64,000 nt of DNA. Source: Adiantum capillus-veneris. Its lineage: Eukaryota; Streptophyta; Polypodiopsida; Polypodiales; Pteridaceae. The DNA is taken from the NCBI GenBank assembly GCA_014529385.2, contig CM043945.1, forward strand, positions 143,784,741 to 143,848,740, read 5' to 3'. The notes under the pieces were generated by a model that saw only the letters and a list, made by a program, of their open reading frames with translations, did no database searches and was not told where the DNA came from. Made by a program: the position numbers and the translations under genes. Below are positions 34,682 through 47,164 of this stretch, piece after piece (position 1 is the stretch's first letter; the number at the start of each line of letters is the position of its first letter).

Positions 34682-37016
34682 CATACCTCCCTGTGTGATG
34701 CACACTAGAGTCTAGCATTTGGAGGCCATTCTCATGTCGTATAGACACATTTGCAAACCACTTGCACTCAAAGATGAAGGTATGAAAGGTTCTAAAATTA
34801 ACCTTTAGTATCCTTTCAATAGTTTTGAAGTACCTGGCCTTATCACCGTCTATGTCAAAGTTGCCCATGATGGCACAATCCATGGGGGTTCTATGCTTGT
34901 CAATGTGGCGCGTACGAAAGTGACGACCCTTTGACCACATAGAGTTAAAGGAAAGGCACTACAAAACAGAAAAATATCCTAATTTATCAAACACATATCA
35001 AAGGTAATTTCAAGAAAAAAAATTACAATATGGTTTAGGTATATGAGTACTCTACCTTTGGTACGTAGTCTCGTGCATACTCCCATTCTTTGCTGGTGAT
35101 GTCTTCTACGCACGCTTTTGCCTCGATCATTCTCTCATGAATCCACTCTGCACTAATGAGATCTGGGAAACATTCAAGGTGTCTAGGCACTGGGGGTGCC
35201 CTCCTTCCTCCATGTGCTTGTTTCCATGATTCCCTCTCTTGCAGAAGCCTTGCCTTTTTATTATGTCCACAAGTCCACCCACTTGTTCATAATCTTTGCA
35301 TTGAGAATACAAAGAGTTATTGACCACGTGGGATAGATTCATATCCATGTTAAGTAGTTTTCCCTTTCCACTTGGCAAGTGTGAAGTCATCCTTGCATCT
35401 TCCTCGTCTGACCACATGCGAGGCATTGAAGGATCAACTTGTGCCAAATACTCTGATATGTAAACAAATTCCTCTTGAACAATCCACCCTTCGGCCATAC
35501 ATGCCTCTGGTTGAGATCGTAGCCGCACGAAATCTTTGAGAGTCTTTAAAAACCTCTCTAAGACAAACATCCATCGTGTGTGCACTACTCCATATATAGC
35601 GATCTCCTCCACCACGTGAACCAAGAGGTGAATTTGACTAAGAAGGACAGATCGAGGAAATGCATCTTCAATGGTGCACACAGTTTTTGTTGCAAGTGTT
35701 TGAGTAGCAGGGATATAACCTATTCAATTTCCTTGGAGCTCACAAATATGCAAGAAAACACACAAGGATACACTAAGAGTTAGTTGAAACTATGGTGTCC
35801 ATAAAAAAGGTGTAGTTCAGTCTTATGGTGTACTTACTAGCTCTCCTAGTTTGAAAATAGCATCCCTGACTTTCTTGTCCCGACATAAACACATACTCAC
35901 TGCTGGCAGAATGAACTACAATGTAAATCAGGGGAAGGGAAAGTGAGTGATAGACATACACACAAATTATAGATAGAATAGGGAGTATGAAGATTATCTG
36001 AAGCATCTTCTGCCAATCATGGGACTTTGACCCATACAATTGAACGCTTCCACACTTCTTCACTTTTGTGAAAGCTCCCTTTAGCGACCTCATGTATCTT
36101 GTTGGTGTGCGAATAGAGAGAATGGTACCCTTCACCTTGTCTAATTCTTCTTTGGCTAGCATCCATGGTGCTTTAGTAAGCACAATATTTCCATTTGGGG
36201 CACGACGTGGAGTAGCAGAGACGGGGAGACATTTTAAAAGCCTCAAATTCTCCCTCGCACCCAAAGAGTCCTTCTTGCCAATAATGTGGTCCCATAGTGT
36301 TTGGGCTACATTCTTGAATATGTACATGGGATCCAAGAGGTGTTGTATTTTTAAGTCCCTCCAATATGGAAGCCTTAAAAATATGGAATACCTTGACATA
36401 CCTTTTGGTGGAGGACACGGAGCCGATTGTTGTTGTGGTGGTCTTCCCAAATGGTTGCCCAATCTGCCATCGTGAGCTTTAGAGGGGTCTTACCATTTGT
36501 TGTCCAGAGCCTTGTGCTTGATATACCCTTGGGTTAAGAAATGATGGTTGTTTGGATAGATTACATTGCGCAAAGAATTGGGCCTCTCCATCACACCAAC
36601 GATAGCCCCTAGTAGGACATGCATTGTGCCCCGATGTGACAACCCTCCATACATATTATATTGTTAGAGAGATGAGTGAACTAAAGTGAACTAAAGGAAG
36701 AGAGGGAAAGATAGAGAGAGAGATAGAGGAAAGGTGGTTACCAAAAATCTCTTCAAGCCCACGATAGTCGTGCATAGTCCACATAAGGATTCCCCTCACA
36801 ATGGCCTCTCTCCCCCCCTTTTAAAGTGAGAGATTGACAACAGGAATGCCTCTCCATAACTCCTCCAACTCCTCGATGAGGTCTTGAGGTAGACTTCAAT
36901 ATTTGACACTTTCTACTTCCCTGGCACAAGCAAGGAGAGAAGTATATTTCCCTTGTAAGTTGTCTCCCATGGTGGAATAGTGTAGTTGAGGATCACCACA
37001 GGACAAATGCTCCATC

Positions 37017-37021
37017 AAGTA
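37017..37021. repeat. Target duplication AAGTA (left of G1)
   Basis: AAGTA precedes LTR 1 and recurs at 44240-44244 after LTR 2; both flanks are CACTA coding DNA. Confidence 0.9.
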
Positions 37022-37685
37022 TGTAAGGTCTCCGACCCCGAGCTAAATGAGCACCATTGTACCATGAAAAGATCATAATGGAAAAAGTTACTATTTTTAG
37101 TAGTTTTCCGAATTCTGTCAGTGCCCTGATGTTTAGAATATTATAAAGCTTCAAAGTGTGAATTAAAATAATTTTTGTAAAAAATTACCAAAAATAGTAA
37201 GTTTTTGGTCACCCGACGCATCTAGTTTTGACCGTCTCGAAAAACTGCACCCGTACCCCGAATTTGAAAAACTGCATTTTCGGACCCCGGGGACTGCTAA
37301 ATATGGTAGGTACTCGGACCAGTACGCCTTAGTTAGAGCTTAGTATAGCAATTTACGACATTAAAATCTGACTCGTATGACCCGTTTTAGCCTAAAATCA
37401 ATTTTTCCAAAAATTGAGCGGGGAGGCCCTGGAGCCCGAGGCTGTGTGGGAACAGGCTCCAGGCCACTCCGGGTCAGCTTTAGCAGCTAGGGGGCGCCTT
37501 TTTTCCTTGTGGGAGTCTTGGGAGAGTTTCCAAGCTTGCAACTAAGTGTGAGAGCCAGTTAACCAAGCCAACTGGACACTTGGTGGGTAGGAGACTGGAC
37601 TTGCCATGCTTAACTGGAGTAGCTTCCAAATGCAAATAGCAAGCAGGGTCGATTTTCAGCTTGAGGAGGCCTATTTAAAGGTGTG

Positions 37686-37723
<38 letters not shown>

Positions 37724-39738
37724 CACACACCTTGGGGAGGTGCTGCCGAAATTCTCATCTTGAGGATTCATTGGATCAGAAAAATCTGAGGATTATCAGC
37801 CCCTAATCACAGTAATTATGGTTTAATTCCGACTCTTCTTAATTCTCAACATTATTCTCCTAAATTCTTCGTCTATTATGCCTACTTTTAGCTATAATTT
37901 CCAATAGCTGCTCTCTAAGTTTACATAGCTATACTCCATTACATACTCATCATTCAATTAGCTAATTTATGCAGCCATTCATCATTCTTAATGATGATTA
38001 ATACATGATTATGAAAGATTCTCTCTCTAGGCAACATAGTTAATAAATTATCAGCCCGGTAATAATGTAGATTTGATGGAATTCATTCTTTTACCATTCA
38101 ATAGTATTGTAAGTAAATTAGACTCAATCTTCTCTCACATTAAGATGTGATTAAGGCTAAAATTAAACCGTCATTAGGCCAATAAGAAGAGAATTTTCTA
38201 TCACACATGCCTGCGGTAATTCTGCATCTTCAAATTGCTCTAGGAAAGTGATTGAGCTTGCTTACTTCATCTCTCTTGTAAATCAATTAGTAAAATTCTG
38301 AATTTCTTAATCATCTAAGCCAAGTGATTAACTTTAGAGCTAGTTCCCATAGGGCAAGTAAAGAACTACCCATAAAATTGCTAGGTCTCGAAGGAAAAAT
38401 CTAATCTCTTGTATAAGGAGGACTCTTTAATGATTCTAATCTGCCAATTGGTTTGTTATGATGCTCTCGGACTTTACCTCTTTTCTTCAATTTTATCATT
38501 TAAAGTAGTGAGTAAAATGGCCCCGGTTAAGAGAACTCGCTTCGGTGGTGCCCACGACCGCGAGGCGGGAGCAAGCAATGTGAATGGAAAGGGAAAAGCT
38601 CCCATGGACGAACAAGCACCGGCCATCTCACGGGCCATTGGCGAAGAAATGGAAGAGGTAGTTCATAAATTCATTCAAGTGGTTTAATTTAACATTGCAC
38701 ACGTTTAGCTAGGAAAGAACATATTCCTAAACATGTTGGAGAAATCCGACGAAAACCTCGGCATTTGAATTCATTTGTACATTAAAGTCTAAAGTAGGAA
38801 AGAAATGATTGATGGATATACTGTTTGCAATAGGAAAGAATGTCTGCTAGGGAAAATTTATCTCGGCATGTTCATTCTATTTCCAATGTTGAACTAGTCC
38901 TGAGCCCCCTCCTGATCAGAGGCGGCAGAGTTCCTAGTTTAGGGCTCTTGAATCCACGTCTGCTGGTTAAGCAGTGGATACCCACGACTGCTGGTTAAGC
39001 GGTGGGAACCCACATCTCCTGGTTAAGCGGTGGGAATGTCCATGTCGTGCTTTCTATGCGGTGGACATACCTAGTTGTATGGGAAGCTAGGCGACAACGG
39101 GAGGAGTAAACTCTCGCTGGAGGGGGGATGTTGTACCTCCAGAACATTGGAATTTTAATGAATAAGTTTGAGTAGAATTTTTACTAGAATACTGTCTTGG
39201 TGCCACTTTGCAATACTGATTGAAGGGTTGTCTTAACAAACATTGTGATTCGGAATCTAATCAAGGAATGTTTATGTTGAACAATCATTGTGGTAGTAAT
39301 TAGGACACACAAGGAAGTGTGAGTGTGGGGGTGGAAAGTGGGGGCTTGGCTCAGGTTTCCAATGCCTATGAGAAGAGTGGTTCTGATTGGTCGGGAACTC
39401 TCTGTCCCCATAGTGTTTAAATCGATACTAGTAATACTCATTGCCCCTAGAGCGGCGAAGTCTCAAGTGTATGTGCCTCTGAAACATGGAGAAAAAGGCA
39501 CTCGGGATTTCTCTTCTCTTGGAAGGTGGGTTTTAGAATCGCTAGATAGGTTAAGTACACTTCCCTTGCGACGTGGAGCTAGATCTCATTGCTAGTAGGC
39601 TCGAACTCGACTCACTTTGTGATGAGATCGTCCGCTAGTTGAACCCTGAACCACTTTTTTTGCTTACGCTATAGATCTAGTGGCCACCACGTTCACCATC
39701 AGATCCACCGCTTGATACGGAGGGGTGGGGACCTCACA
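37022..39738 (+). repeat. G1 5' LTR
   Basis: TGTAAGGTCTCC to GGACCTCACA, 2717 bp. It includes a short CA run at about 37687-37720, a 56-codon frame at 38517-38687, and tandem-like CTGGTTAAGCGGTGGGAA units near 38960-39035. Confidence 0.93.
38517..38657 (+). CDS. Candidate first exon of G1 gag, inside the LTR
   Basis: ATG in a strong context (AAAATGG) opens MAPVKRTRFGGAHDREAGAS and runs 47 codons to EEMEE, where a GAG|GTAGTT donor sits in phase 0. The 3' LTR copy at 43044-43184 keeps the frame and has the better donor GTACGT. The downstream gag frame begins directly after a TAG acceptor at 40241-40243, also in phase 0, and has no ATG of its own before its conserved start. Splicing would remove the rest of the LTR and the primer site. 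Seen: frame, donor, acceptor and phase agreement. Inferred: that splicing occurs. Unspliced, the frame ends at a TAA after 57 codons. Confidence 0.5.
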
Positions 39739-39756
39739 CCTAGTATCAGAACTATA
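39739..39756 (+). other. Degenerate primer-binding site, G1
   Basis: CCTAGTATCAGAACTATAG follows the LTR. It is two changes away from TGGTATCAGAGC, the initiator Met type. Confidence 0.6.
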
Positions 39757-40243
39757 GATTTACGAACTGGAAAAATGATATTGTTTGAAATTTTAAAAAT
39801 AAGGGATAGTAGCATAATTCGTACTCAAAGCTTGAGCATGATGTTTCCTAGAATAATGACATTGGATTTGTCTAGTGGATTGTCTCTTGAGTGATGTTAA
39901 AGAGTTTTACTCGTTGAGCTTGTGGGGATTCAGTGGGTTCCACATGATGTTTTTTGAGAAGTCGTTGGTGCGACTAGTGTTGCGGGTAGGTAGCCTGTTC
40001 ATGCACATAAAGTTATAATTATGGATCAAAGCTCTCGAGTAAAGTTTTTACCATTATTTATCAAACAATTTTGGATGTATTCAATAGAATTTAAACTAAT
40101 GGTGGAATGGTTAAATCCTTTGTGATAGATGTACAGATTAAGTAGGCTGGTTAAGTCCAAAAGTTAAATTTCTTCTTGAGTATGAAAAGCCTAGGTTCAT
40201 TTGAGAAGAGTGCTATAGTTATGAGTTTTATACCATTGGATAG

Positions 40244-41335
40244 GCACCGCCTGCTGCTCTCTACTCGGCAGCGCAAGAGAAGAAGCTCCTCCTTAAACAA
40301 GCCCAGCCTCCACTCTTTAAGGGCGAGGGGGCAAATGTGGAGAGAGATGCGGAAGTGTGGATGGAAGCAATGGACGATTACTTCGAAGCTGCGGGAACCC
40401 AACCCGTGAATCAGACCATGCTTGTGATGTTCCGCTTGTCTGGCGATGCCAAGATATGGTGGAAGCAACATTGCAGGGATTTGGATATTAAGGGATCTTC
40501 CCAATCCTGGGAAGACATCAAAGCTGCAATAATGGGACGTTATTTACCACCTGCCTGTAAAACCTTGAAGATGAATGATTTCTTTTCACTTCGGCAGCAG
40601 CAGCTGACTTCATTTGTCGAAGAGTATTATGCAAAGTTTGTCACTCTTCGGAGATATGCTCCTAAGATGACGTTGGAACAACAGGTAGCACGGTTCTGCC
40701 AAGGACTCATCGACCCCTTGAACAAATGTCTAGAAGCTCTCAGGCCAGCAACTCTGCAAGATGCCTTTCTAAGGGCCTAACCGTTAGCTAAAGAGATTCA
40801 GAGGACTACCCAAGATAGTCAATACTATTTGCCAAAGAGGGCCAGGACAGATAACTGGATTAACAGGCCAATCAACCCTGCATACGACTATCGTGCAGTA
40901 GTAGCTACTGCGGCAGCTACCAAGTTTCCCAACATAAGATCCTTTGAGTGCAAGGAGTATGGACATTACAAAAGCTGATGTCCAAAAAGGATTTCCCAAA
41001 CATCCGGTGCTAATAATGTACCTCTAAACGTCAACGGGTGAGGTCAACCAAATGGAAGAAGAGGCCGAGGAAGAGCAAACATAGGACAAGGAAGCGGAGC
41101 TTTCGCTAATGCCGCAGTGAGACAACCAACTGTGGGTGACAAAGCTGATGAGAGAACAACTCTGTATGCTACAACTGCTAATCCTAGTGAGCAATAATTC
41201 AAGCACCAGGATCTCATCAAAGTCCAGCAGAATAAGACGCATAAAGCTAAAGACTATTCTATTATCAAAGCTAAAGACTATTCTATTATCAAAGGATGTC
41301 TTTACTTTAGACAAAGGATATATGTACCTCAGTAG
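40244..41335 (+). pseudogene. G1 gag (retrotransposon gag domain, zinc knuckle)
   Basis: From 40244 the frame reads APPAALYSAAQEKK, then the typical gypsy gag entry PPLFKGEGANVERDAEVWME, FRLSGDAKIWWKQH, SWEDIKAAIMGRYLPP, FFSLRQQQLTSFVEEYYAKF, VARFCQGLIDPL. A stop at 40778 is followed in the same frame by KEIQRTTQDSQYY, a damaged CCHC knuckle (CKEYGHYKS, stop, CP) and an Arg/Gly-rich tail. An in-frame TAG precedes the first codon, so the N-terminus must come from elsewhere, or translation must begin at an internal ATG (40361). At the 3' end a 22-bp stretch is tandemly duplicated (AAAGCTAAAGACTATTCTAT, about 41245-41290). Confidence 0.75.
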
Positions 41336-41383
41336 CTAGCATAGAGTTTATACAGATGTATTCTTGTGATGAGGACATCTCAC

Positions 41384-41394
41384 CTTGGGGAGGA
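41384..41394 (+). other. Polypurine tract, G1
   Basis: TTGGGGAGGA directly before TGTAAGG. Confidence 0.65.
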
Positions 41395-42058
41395 TGTAAG
41401 GTCTCCGACCCCGAGCTAAATGAGCACCATTGTACCATGAAAAGATCATAATGGAAAAAGTTACTATTTTTAGCAGTTTTCCGAATTCTGTCAGTGTCCT
41501 TATGTTTAGAATGTTATAAAGCTTCAAAGTGTGAATTAAAATAGTTTTTGTAAAAAATTGCCAAAAATAGTAAGTTTTTGGTCATCCGACCCATCCAGTT
41601 TTGACCGTCTCGAAAAACTGCACCCGTACCCCAAATTTGAAAAAATGCATTTTCTGACATCGGGGTCTGCTAAATATGGCAGGTACTTGAACCAGTACGC
41701 CTTAGTTAGAGCTTAGTATAGCAATTTACGGCATTAAAATCCGACTCGTATGACCCGTTTTAGCCTAAAATCAATTTTTCCAAAAATTGAGCGGGGAGGC
41801 ACCGGAGCCCGAGGCTGTGTGGGAACAAGCTCTAGGCCACTCCGGATCAGCTTTAGCAGCTAGGGGGCACCTTTTGTCCTTGTGGGAGTCTTGGGAGAGT
41901 TTCCAAGCTTACAACTAAGTGTGAGAGCCAGTTAACCAAGCCAACTGGACACTTGGTGGGTAGGAGACTGGACTTGCCATGCTTAACTGGAGTAGCACCC
42001 AGATGCAAATAGCAAGCAGGGTCGAGTTTCAACTTGAGGAGGCCTATTTAAATGTGTG

Positions 42059-42136
<78 letters not shown>

Positions 42137-42151
42137 CTCACACACACACCC

Positions 42152-42203
<52 letters not shown>

Positions 42204-44239
42204 CACACACCTTGGGGAGGTGTTGTCGATACACACACAGTTTTTGAAGGAGAAGCAAGGAGGGAGGTGCTGCCGAAATTCTCATCTTGAGGATTCATTG
42301 GATCAAAAAAATCAGAGGATTCTCAGCCCCTAATCACGGTAATTATGGTTTAATTCTGACTCTTCTTAATTCTCATCATTATTCTCCCAAATTCTTCGTC
42401 TACTATGCCTACTTTTAGCTATAATTCCCAATAGCTGCTCTCTAAGTTTACATAGCTATACTCCATTACATAATCATCATTCAATTAGCTAATTTATGCA
42501 GCCATTCATCATTCTTAATCGATGATTAATACATGATTAGGAAAGATTCTCTCTCTAGGCAGCATAGTTAATAAATTATCAGTCGGTAATAATGTAGATT
42601 TGATGGAATTCATTCTTTTATCATTCAATAGTATTGTAATAAAATTAGACTCAATCTTTTCTCACACCAAGATGTGATTAAGGCTAAAATTAAACCGTCA
42701 TTAGGTCAATAAGAAGAGAATTTTCTATCACACATGCCTACGGTAATTCTGCATCTTCAAATTGCTCTAGAAAAGTGATTGAGCTTGCTTACTTCATCTC
42801 TCTTGTAAATCAACTAGTAAAATTCTGAATTTCTTAATCATCTAAGCCAAGTGATTAACTTTAGAGCCAGTTCCCATAGGGCAAGTAAAGAACTACCCAT
42901 AAAATTGCTACGTCTCGAAGGAAAAATATAATCTCTTGCATAAGGAGGACTCTTTAATGATTCTAATCTGCCAATTGGTTTGTTATGATGCTCTCGGACT
43001 TTAGCTCTTTTCTTCAATTTTATCATTTAAAGTAGTGAGTAAAATGGCCCCGGTTAAGAGAACTCGCTTCGGTGGTGCCCACGACCGCGAGGCGGGAGCA
43101 AGCAATGTGAATGGAAAGGGAAAAGCTCCCATGGACGAACAAGCACTGGCCATCTCACGGGCCATTGACGAAGAAATGGAAGAGGTACGTCATAATTTCA
43201 TTCAAGTTGTTTAATTTAACATTGCACACGTTTAGCTAGGAAAGAACATATTCCCAAACATGTTGGAGAAATCCGACGGAAACCTCGGCATTTGAATTCA
43301 TTTGTACATTAAAGTGTAAAGTAGGAAATAAATGATTGATGGATATACTGTTTGCAATAGGAAAGAGTGTCTGCTAGGGAAAATTTATCTCGGCATGTTC
43401 ATTCTATTTCCAATGTTGAACTAGTCATGAACCCCCTCCTGACCAGAGGGGGCAGAGTTCTTGGTTAAGGGCTCTTGAATCCACGTCTGCTGGTTAAGCG
43501 GTGGAAACCCACCTCTACTGGTTAAGCGGTGTGAATGTCCATGTCGTGCTTTCTATGCGGTGGATATACCTAGTTGTTTGGGCAGCTAGGCGACAATGGG
43601 AGGAGTAAACTCTCGCTGGAGGGGGGATGTTATACCTCCAGAACATTGGAATTTTAATGAGAATAAGTTTGAGTAGAATTTTTACTAGAATACTGTCTTG
43701 GTGCCGCTTTGCAATATTGATTGAAGGATTGTCTTAACGAACATTGTGATTCGGAATCTAATCAAGGAATGTTTATGTTGAACAATCATTGTGGTAGTAA
43801 TTAGGACACACAAGGAAGTGTGAGTGTGGAGTGGAAAGTGGGGGCTTGGCTCAGGTTGCCAATGCCTATGAGAAGGGTGGTCCCGATTGGTCGGGAACTC
43901 TCTGTCCCCATAGTGTTTAAATCGATACTAGTAATACTCATTGCCCCTAGAGCGGCGAAGTCTCAAGTGTACGTGCCTCTGAAACATGGGAAAAAAGGCA
44001 CTCGGGATTTCTCTTCTCTTGGAAGGTGGGTCTTAGAATAGCTAGATAGGTTAAGTACGCTTCCCTTGTGATGTGGAGCTAGATCTCATTGCTAGTAGGC
44101 TCAAACTCGACTCACTTTGTGATGAAAGATCGTCTGCTAGTTGAACTCTGAACCACTTGTTTGCTTCCGCTATAGATCTAGTGGCCACCACGTTCACCAT
44201 CAGATCCACCGCTTAATACGGTGGGGTGGGGACCTCACA
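41395..44239 (+). repeat. G1 3' LTR
   Basis: Same start and end as the 5' LTR, 2845 bp. Most of the 128-bp length gain comes from expanded CA runs at 42060-42136 and 42152-42200 and a short duplication just after (42215-42265). Confidence 0.93.
42060..42200. repeat. CA microsatellite, expanded in the G1 3' LTR
   Basis: About 140 bp of nearly pure CA repeats, against about 35 bp at the same place in the 5' LTR. Confidence 0.95.
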
Positions 44240-44244
44240 AAGTA
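44240..44244. repeat. Target duplication AAGTA (right of G1)
   Basis: Exact copy of 37017-37021. Confidence 0.9.
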
Positions 44245-45390
44245 GACTTAGTGCCGAAGGGGTTGACACCATCACTTGCTAACCCAAGCCTCAAGTTTCG
44301 ACCCAAACTCTGGCCATTAAGTTTGATGTGCCTCCATGCAGGTGAATTGGCAGGGACACGCATCATTCCATCATTTGAGTGATGGTTGACATGCCACGCA
44401 AGAAGCTCCACGATAGACCTTCTTTTAGACATGTGTTGGATGCAAGGAATTAATGGAAAATGTCTCAATACTTTGTGGGGTAGGTGCGCCCCACGCACTC
44501 CAGTCTTGTATCGTGCCTCCCCACACACGGGACATGAGGTAGCATATGCGTGCTCATTGTAGTATAGCATACAATTGTTGACGCAAGCATGAATGCACTC
44601 ATACTCCATGCCAAGTGCAGTGACATACGATAGAGCTCGTCGACAATCTAAAGGCATGTGGTGATCTTCTGGCAAAATTTTGCCCATCAAAATACAACAA
44701 ACATGCGTATTAGTATAATTGCTAGAAGACGGCACCATAAAGCGAGTGGAGAGTATAAAAAAGCCACATTCCATACTTACAGAAGTAGTGCATCGACACT
44801 TGCATTACTCCGATCGAATGTTTCTTGCAAGTTGAGGACTTCCAACGATGCTCGGAGCACCGAGTACCGTGCACCATCGTAAAGAGGTTTCCGGGCACTC
44901 ACCATCGATCTATCCTCCATTTTGGCAGCCCGTTTAGTGCGGGGAAGACAATCCTCTTCGCACACGTTGCACTCATGAGCTAGTAACTCATCACACATGT
45001 CGAACATGTGCTCATCCTCTGCCTCAAAGTGCGACGAAGATGCGATAGGAGATGTCAAAGTAGAGCCAATGGGAGTATCATTATGCGGTGTACCCAAATT
45101 TCCCAGTTGCTCTTGCCTCTGCCGTTCGACCTTGCATACCGGTGCACCACCATAAAAGACAGACCAATGGGGCACCTCCTCAAGTGACGGGTGAGTCGTG
45201 CTCTCATCTGTCTGAGTGCTTTTTTGAGGATTCCAAAGCCCTTTGTTCTCCAAGTGCTCCAAGGCAATGCGCCTCAAGGAAGGGATTGTCCTTTTGCACT
45301 TGGCGCAAGGACAAGGGAGTTATTCCTTGAGCCAACGATCGCGCTCAGGGCCTCCAGGAGGATCACAACCATCCCAGTCAATGTTCTGCA

Positions 45391-45689
45391 CATGCCAAAT
45401 TTTGTTTATTTAGTCATGTGTCCTTAAAAATAAATAATTAGAAAAGCCATAAATTCCATTATAAAAATTACATAAAATTAAGTTCAAACATAATAAATGA
45501 CAATGAGTGATAAATTTATTTTTAACTAAAAGAGAACTTAAAAAATTTCAATCAATAAACATTTAAAAGTACTACAAAAGAAAGTATCCATAAAAAATTA
45601 AAAAGCTTCATACAAAAACTCAAAAGTCTTAAAAATGGAATAATGGATAGCTCCCTCCCCGCAACCTCAGATTTGCATGTATCCGTTTG
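45391..45689. other. CACTA 5' non-coding region
   Basis: AT-rich, no gene. ACTACAAAAGAAAG near 45573 is reminiscent of CACTA ends, but it has no inverted partner that I can see. Confidence 0.35.
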
Positions 45690-45760
45690 AAATGACCGGA
45701 CGTGGTAATAGACGCGGTAATGGGCGCGGTAATCTCCGTGGTAATGACTGGCACCTAAAA
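45690..45760. repeat. GCGGTAAT-type repeats, third cluster
   Basis: Four copies in a row of (G/C)CG(C/T)GGTAAT about 12-14 bp apart, the clearest cluster of this motif in the window; probably subterminal repeats of the CACTA element. Confidence 0.6.
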
Positions 45761-45771
45761 TAGTCAAGAAG

Positions 45772-45804
45772 GCAGAGTATGCCACGTTTTGTTGCATACT
45801 CTGC
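45772..45804. repeat. Short hairpin
   Basis: Exact 11-bp arms GCAGAGTATGC and GCATACTCTGC with an 11-base loop. Confidence 0.6.
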
Positions 45805-45887
45805 TCTCCTTCCTCTCCGCCATCGCTCCCTCTCCAAGCTTCCCCCTGACCCTCCCTCTCCCTTCCCTCTCTACCTCCCAAACCATC

Positions 45888-46262
<375 letters not shown>

Positions 46263-46344
46263 TGCATAGACCCTAGAAAATCAAAATTAGAGATATCATC
46301 ACATACCTCATTCATTTGGAAATGGTTACTTTGCTCGGCTTGTT

Positions 46345-46455
46345 AGTGAATGTTAGATAGAGATAGAGATAGTGAATGTTAGATAGAAATGTTAGTGAAT
46401 GTTAGAGAATGTTAGAGATAGTGAATGTTAGATAGAAATGTTAAGTTTGTTAAAT
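46345..46455. repeat. Short tandem GAATGTTAGA repeats
   Basis: Units such as GTGAATGTTAGATAGAAATG recur four to five times in about 110 bp. Confidence 0.7.
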
Positions 46456-46614
46456 AGAAGTAGAGAGAGAGAGGTAATGGAGAGGGATAAATAGAGAGAG
46501 AGATAAATGGAGAGGAGAAGGGAAATAGATAGAGAGGGAGAGATGGAGAAATAGAGGGAGAGAGAAAGAGATAAGGAGGGATAGATAAAGAGAGAGATAA
46601 ATGGAGAGGGATAA

Positions 46615-46658
<44 letters not shown>

Positions 46659-46702
46659 ATAGAGAGGATAAGGGAAATAGATAGAGAGGGAGAAAAATAG
46701 AA

Positions 46703-46752
<50 letters not shown>

Positions 46753-46934
46753 TTAATAAGAGAGGGATAAATGGAGAGGAGAAGGGAAATAGATAGAGAG
46801 AGAGATAGAGAGAAAGAGAGGGAGATAGATAGAAAGAGAGAGATAGATAGAGAGAAAGAGAGATAGAGGGAGAGAGAGGAATAGACAGAGAGGGGGGGAG
46901 AGAAAAAGAGAGAGAAAGAGAAAGAGAGTTAGGA

Positions 46935-46984
<50 letters not shown>

Positions 46985-47011
46985 AAAGAGAGAGTAGATA
47001 GAAAGGGAGAG

Positions 47012-47077
<66 letters not shown>

Positions 47078-47164
47078 GAATAGAGAGAGAGAGTAGATAG
47101 AAAGGGAAAGAAGTAGAAACATAGAGAGAGAAAGAGAAAGAGAGATAGGAATAGAGTGAGACAG
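46456..47164 (-). repeat. GA array = CT tail of LINE copy C
   Basis: About 700 bp of GA repeats with a longer interrupted unit (GTAGATAGAAAGGGA...). On the minus strand it is the CT array directly following the LINE 3' end, like those after copies A and B. Confidence 0.9.

Larger units (their letters stand above)
37022..44239 (+). mobile_element. Gypsy G1, non-autonomous with very long LTRs
   Basis: LTRs of 2717 and 2845 bp flank a 1.66-kb interior holding only a degenerate Met-type primer site, a gag and a polypurine tract. The 5-bp duplication AAGTA is perfect. No protease, RT or integrase: a LARD-like element depending on a related full-length gypsy. It interrupts the CACTA tnp2 domain. 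Confidence 0.93.
34682..45390 (-). pseudogene. CACTA transposase (tnp2 type)
   Basis: Reading right to left: a Transpos_assoc-like segment (CPCAKC..., ALEHLENKGL; 45390-45230); a linker; a tnp2 start (LYDGARY, LEVLNLQETF); then tnp2 proper with LGMEYECIHACVNNC, CPVCGEARYK, KVLRHFPLIPCIQ, WHVNHHSNDGMMRVPA and LGLASDGVNPFG up to G1 at 44240. After G1 it resumes at 37016 with CPVVILNYTIPPWE, a Cys-containing stretch, and LPYWRDLKIQHLLDPMYIFKNV (36420-36270). DUF4218 follows at 35681-35400 (FPRSVLLSQIHLLVHVVEE, HTRWMFVLERFL) and DUF4216 at 34940-34700 (FHTFIFECKWF). Introns and stops separate the blocks. The C-terminal end is lost to the E2 LTR. Confidence 0.82.
34682..45760 (-). mobile_element. 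CACTA (En/Spm) transposon, decayed and nested
   Basis: Transposase domains on the minus strand run from 45390 to at least 34682, interrupted by gypsy G1 (37022-44239) and cut on the left by the E2 LTR. GCGGTAAT-type repeats at 45690-45760 mark the 5' side. No clear CACTA terminal inverted repeat was found at either end; the right boundary is approximate. Confidence 0.75.

Noticed and set aside
34955-34975. CACTACAAAACAG as a CACTA terminus
   Set aside because: It lies between DUF4218 and DUF4216 coding blocks of the same transposase and has no inverted partner.
38960-39035. Tandem CTGGTTAAGCGGTGGGAA units as a regulatory array
   Set aside because: Only about three imperfect units; kept as part of the LTR description.
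41979-42333. His/Thr and Cys/Val repeat frames
   Set aside because: CA/TG microsatellite in the G1 LTR.
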